7,701 nucleotides of DNA from JAQGMO01 sp050954505 (GTDB lineage Bacteria > Pseudomonadota > Gammaproteobacteria > Burkholderiales > Burkholderiaceae_D). A program made the translations under genes and the position numbers. Below, one piece after another: positions 5,250 to 7,701 of the stretch; positions within the stretch are counted from its first letter, which is position 1; the number at the start of each line of letters is the position of its first letter. The DNA lies in NCBI GenBank assembly GCA_050954505.1, contig JBPBPY010000045.1:1-7701 (forward strand), read 5' to 3'. The notes below the pieces were generated by a model, which saw nothing but the letters and a program-made list of their open reading frames with translations, was not told the DNA's origin and ran no database searches.

Positions 5250-6131
5250 ATGTTAGGTCAACAATTGGTCAATGCGCTCTCCCTCGGCAGCGTGTATGCG
5301 CTGTTCGCATTGGGCTTCACGCTGGTCTTCGGCGTGCTCGGGGTGATCAATCTTTCCCACGGCGCCATCTTCATGCTGGGCAGCTATGCTGCGCTGCTGC
5401 TGGTGGAAAAAATGGCGCTGCCTTTATGGGCCGCGCTGCTGATCGCCATGGCGATCTCGGGCTTCATCGGCCTGGCGGTCGACTATCTGGTGCTCAAGCC
5501 GCTGCGCAAGCGCAATGCCCACCATCTGACACCGATGATTGCCACCATAGGCGTGGCCATCATGCTGACCAACCTGGCGCAAGGTCTGTTCGGTGCAGAA
5601 AACAAGCGTTTCCCGGTCGGCACCATTCCCGACGACAGCGGCACCGTCCTTGGCCTGCACATCACCTCGGTACAGGTTGGCATCGTCGTCACCTCGCTGC
5701 TGCTCATGGCCGTGCTGCTGATCGTGCTCAAGCGCACCCAGCTTGGCCGCGCCTTGCGCGCCATCGCCGAGTCGCCCAAGGCAGCCTACCTGCTGGGCAT
5801 CAATGTCGAAGGCCTGTTCTACCTGACGTCGTTTTCCGCCGCCGCACTCGGTGGCGCCGCCGGCGTGCTGGTTGGACTGTCGTTCAATGCGATTTCCCCC
5901 TTCATGGGCCAGCCGATGCTGCACAAGGGTATTGCCGTCATCATCCTCGGCGGCATGGGCGACATTCGCGGCGCGCTGATCGGCGGGCTGTTCCTCGGTT
6001 TTGCCGAAGTGCTGACGGTGGCGTATGGCTCCAGCGACTACCGCGATGCGGTGGCGTTTGGCTTGTTGTTCCTGATCCTGCTGTTCCGGCCATCGGGCAT
6101 GTTTGGCAAAGTGTTGGAAAGAAAGGCGTAA
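5250..6131 (+). CDS. livH: branched-chain amino acid ABC transporter permease LivH
   Basis: Inner-membrane permease of the high-affinity branched-chain amino acid importer; it pairs with LivM to form the channel. It has 293 residues, typical for LivH. About eight hydrophobic segments are visible (roughly 10-32, 36-53, 57-82, 95-112, 138-160, 188-212, 225-250, 265-280). NLSHGAIFMLGSYAA near residues 34-48 is a family hallmark. The cytoplasmic loop that docks with the ATPase is GRALRAIAESPKAAYLLGI at 166-184. GAG-G stands four bases before the ATG at 5250. The stop is 2 nt before livM, so the two are translated from one message. Out-of-frame reading of this region is open throughout on the same strand but makes no sensible protein. 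Confidence 0.96.
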   Translation: MLGQQLVNALSLGSVYALFALGFTLVFGVLGVINLSHGAIFMLGSYAALLLVEKMALPLWAALLIAMAISGFIGLAVDYLVLKPLRKRNAHHLTPMIATIGVAIMLTNLAQGLFGAENKRFPVGTIPDDSGTVLGLHITSVQVGIVVTSLLLMAVLLIVLKRTQLGRALRAIAESPKAAYLLGINVEGLFYLTSFSAAALGGAAGVLVGLSFNAISPFMGQPMLHKGIAVIILGGMGDIRGALIGGLFLGFAEVLTVAYGSSDYRDAVAFGLLFLILLFRPSGMFGKVLERKA

Positions 6132-6133
6132 TC

Positions 6134-7003
6134 ATGTTGGAGTGGTGGGAAAGTTTCTGGTCTACCTATAACACAGTGGTCTTCAGCATTGGCGTCAATG
6201 CCATGCTGGCGCTGTCGATCTACCTGACGCTGTCGTGCGGCCTGCTGTCGCTGGCCAATGCAGCCTTCATGGGCATTGGCGCCTATGCCGGCGCCTTGGT
6301 GACGATGAATGCCGGGCTGCCGTTTCCGGTGGCGCTGCTTGCCGGCGGCGTGATGCCGGCCATCGTGGCGCTGATCATCGGCATTCCAACGCTGCGGCTC
6401 TCCGGCGTGTACCTGGCCATGGCCACGCTGGGCTTTGGCGAAGTGGTGCGCGTGGTGGTGCTGAACATGGAAGTCACCGGAGGGCCGATGGGCTTGAACG
6501 GCATTCCCCAGCAGACCGAGTTTTGGCACATTGCCGTGCTGCTGGCGCTGACGCTGTACCTGCTGGGCCGCCTGCGGCGCTCGAAGATCGGCCGCGCATT
6601 CGAAGCCATCAAGGAAGATGAAATTGCCGCCCGGCTGATGGGCGTGAATGTGGCTTCCTACAAGCTGCTGGCGTTTGTCCTGGGTGCGGCAATTGCCGGC
6701 GTGGCCGGGGCGCTGAATGCCCACTTCACCTTCACGATCGGCCCCAACAACTATGCGTTCGAAAACGCTGTCGACATCCTCACCATGGCGGTGTTTGGCG
6801 GCACCGCCAACCTGATTGGCCCCACCATTGGCGCTGCATTCCTGACGCTGCTGCCGGAAGTGCTGCGCGAGTTCAAGGACTTCCGCCTGGCCTTCAATGG
6901 CTTGATCCTGATCCTGGTGATCCTGTACCTGCCCGGCGGCATCTGGGACCCGCGCCGCCTGCGTGCGTTTTTCCGCATGCGGCCACCGAAGGAGAAAATC
7001 TGA
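6134..7003 (+). CDS. livM: branched-chain amino acid ABC transporter permease LivM
   Basis: Second inner-membrane permease of the Liv importer, partner of LivH. From the ATG at 6134 it has 289 residues. AAAGG (6122-6126) seven bases upstream serves as ribosome binding site within the end of livH. This frame is open further upstream to 5240, but that part is the shadow of livH and the family similarity starts at MLEWWESFW. Hydrophobic segments lie near 14-40, 44-60, 66-86, 91-111, 131-146, 175-195, 213-240 and 253-267. The ATPase-docking loop is GRAFEAIKEDEIAARLMG at 153-170. The short polar tail RMRPPKEKI ends in the ribosome binding site region of livG. Length fits the short LivM form common in proteobacteria; Escherichia coli LivM has a longer N-terminus. 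Confidence 0.95.
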   Translation: MLEWWESFWSTYNTVVFSIGVNAMLALSIYLTLSCGLLSLANAAFMGIGAYAGALVTMNAGLPFPVALLAGGVMPAIVALIIGIPTLRLSGVYLAMATLGFGEVVRVVVLNMEVTGGPMGLNGIPQQTEFWHIAVLLALTLYLLGRLRRSKIGRAFEAIKEDEIAARLMGVNVASYKLLAFVLGAAIAGVAGALNAHFTFTIGPNNYAFENAVDILTMAVFGGTANLIGPTIGAAFLTLLPEVLREFKDFRLAFNGLILILVILYLPGGIWDPRRLRAFFRMRPPKEKI

Positions 7004-7701
7004 TGCTGCACTATAAAAATATCAGCAAGAATTTCGGCGGCCTGCAGGTGCTGCAGGATGTCGACTTCCAGGTGCCCAGCGGCGGCATCTTCGGCTTGAT
7101 CGGCCCGAACGGCGCCGGCAAGACCACCGTCTTCAACCTCGGCACCGGCTTGCTGCAGCCGAGTTCGGGCAGCATCGAATTCGACGGCCAGAGCCTGGTT
7201 GGCACTGCACCCGACAAGATCACCGCACTGGGCATTGCCCGCACCTTCCAGAACATTCGCGTGTTCAAGGAAATGACCTTGCTGGAAAATGTCGTGGTCG
7301 GCATGCATCGCCATCTCGACTATGGCTTCACCGGCCTGTTCTTCAAGTCACGCGGTTTTCGCGCCATCGAAGCCAAGGCGCGCGAACGGGCGCTGGAGTT
7401 GCTCTCCTGGGTGCGGCTGGACCACAAGGCGCACATGCTGGCCGACAGCCTGTCGTATGGCGAACAGCGCAAGCTGGAATTTGCCCGGGCGCTGGCGACC
7501 GAACCAAAGCTGTTGCTGCTCGACGAACCGGTGGCCGGCATGAACCCGTCGGAAAAAACCGAACTCATGCGCGAGATCGTCAATATCAAGAACCGCGGTT
7601 TCACCATCTTCATGATCGAGCATGACATGCGTTTCGTGATGGGCTTGTGCGACCGCGTGGCGGTGCTGAACTTCGGCCGCATCATTGCCGAAGGCGTGCC
7701 T
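7003..7701 (+). CDS. livG: branched-chain amino acid ABC transporter ATP-binding protein LivG (truncated by window)
   Basis: Cytoplasmic ATPase subunit that powers the Liv importer, normally as a pair with LivF. The ATG at 7003 overlaps the livM stop by one base (TGATG) and is preceded by AAGGAG (6989-6994) at eight bases. 233 residues are visible and the frame runs off the window; LivG is usually about 255 residues, so some 20 are missing. All ATPase motifs are present: Walker A GPNGAGKT at 34-41, Q-loop glutamine Q83 in ARTFQNIRVF, signature LSYGE at 150-154, Walker B LLLLDE at 170-175, D-loop AGMNP, and switch histidine H207 in MIEHDM. The LSYGEQRKLEFARAL wording is typical of LivG, as is the insertion between the Q-loop and the signature. 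livF is expected next. Confidence 0.95.
   Translation, partial: MLHYKNISKNFGGLQVLQDVDFQVPSGGIFGLIGPNGAGKTTVFNLGTGLLQPSSGSIEFDGQSLVGTAPDKITALGIARTFQNIRVFKEMTLLENVVVGMHRHLDYGFTGLFFKSRGFRAIEAKARERALELLSWVRLDHKAHMLADSLSYGEQRKLEFARALATEPKLLLLDEPVAGMNPSEKTELMREIVNIKNRGFTIFMIEHDMRFVMGLCDRVAVLNFGRIIAEGVP

Noticed and set aside
5240..6133. Upstream extension of the livM frame through livH
   Set aside because: It overlaps livH completely in another frame and gives an Arg/Pro/His-rich peptide without family features. LivM has a good start and ribosome binding site at 6134.

Overview
The window looks like a GC-rich chromosomal segment from a betaproteobacterium, probably Burkholderiales and perhaps Oxalobacteraceae. 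This rests on the wording of the glutamyl-tRNA synthetase, which has no Cys4-type zinc site, on the gene order gltX - tRNA-Ala - tRNA-Glu, and on the codon bias. No database search was possible, so the family-level placement is only a judgement.

Left part (1-2274, all + strand): after a possible gene tail (8-205) comes gltX (382-1785). Its leader holds a 9-bp hairpin followed by T4, just before the start codon. Two tRNA genes follow, tRNA-Ala(GGC) at 1853-1928 and tRNA-Glu(UUC) at 2081-2156, each with a candidate promoter. A strong intrinsic terminator at 2239-2274 closes this block. The synthetase and the tRNA it charges therefore lie in one translation-related array.

Middle part (2275-3900): first a gene-free stretch dense in inverted repeats (2306-2478) with a short tandem repeat. 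Then comes one minus-strand gene of unknown function (2539-3240), with lower GC than its neighbours and an HExxxH motif. Its upstream region contains a near-consensus extended -10 promoter pointing the other way (+). The roughly 190 nt after that promoter have no convincing reading frame but fold into a long, interrupted rod. This is the best candidate here for an undescribed element, either a small RNA or a long 5' leader of the liv operon.

Right part (3901-7701, + strand): the start of a branched-chain amino acid ABC transporter operon. It contains a periplasmic binding protein with a signal peptide (3901-5067), the permeases LivH (5250-6131) and LivM (6134-7003), and the ATPase LivG (7003 to the window edge, truncated). 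LivH, LivM and LivG are tightly packed (2-nt gap, then 1-nt overlap). The binding-protein gene is separated from livH by 182 nt carrying a 10-bp hairpin, which fits higher expression of the binding protein than of the membrane parts. livF is expected just beyond the window.
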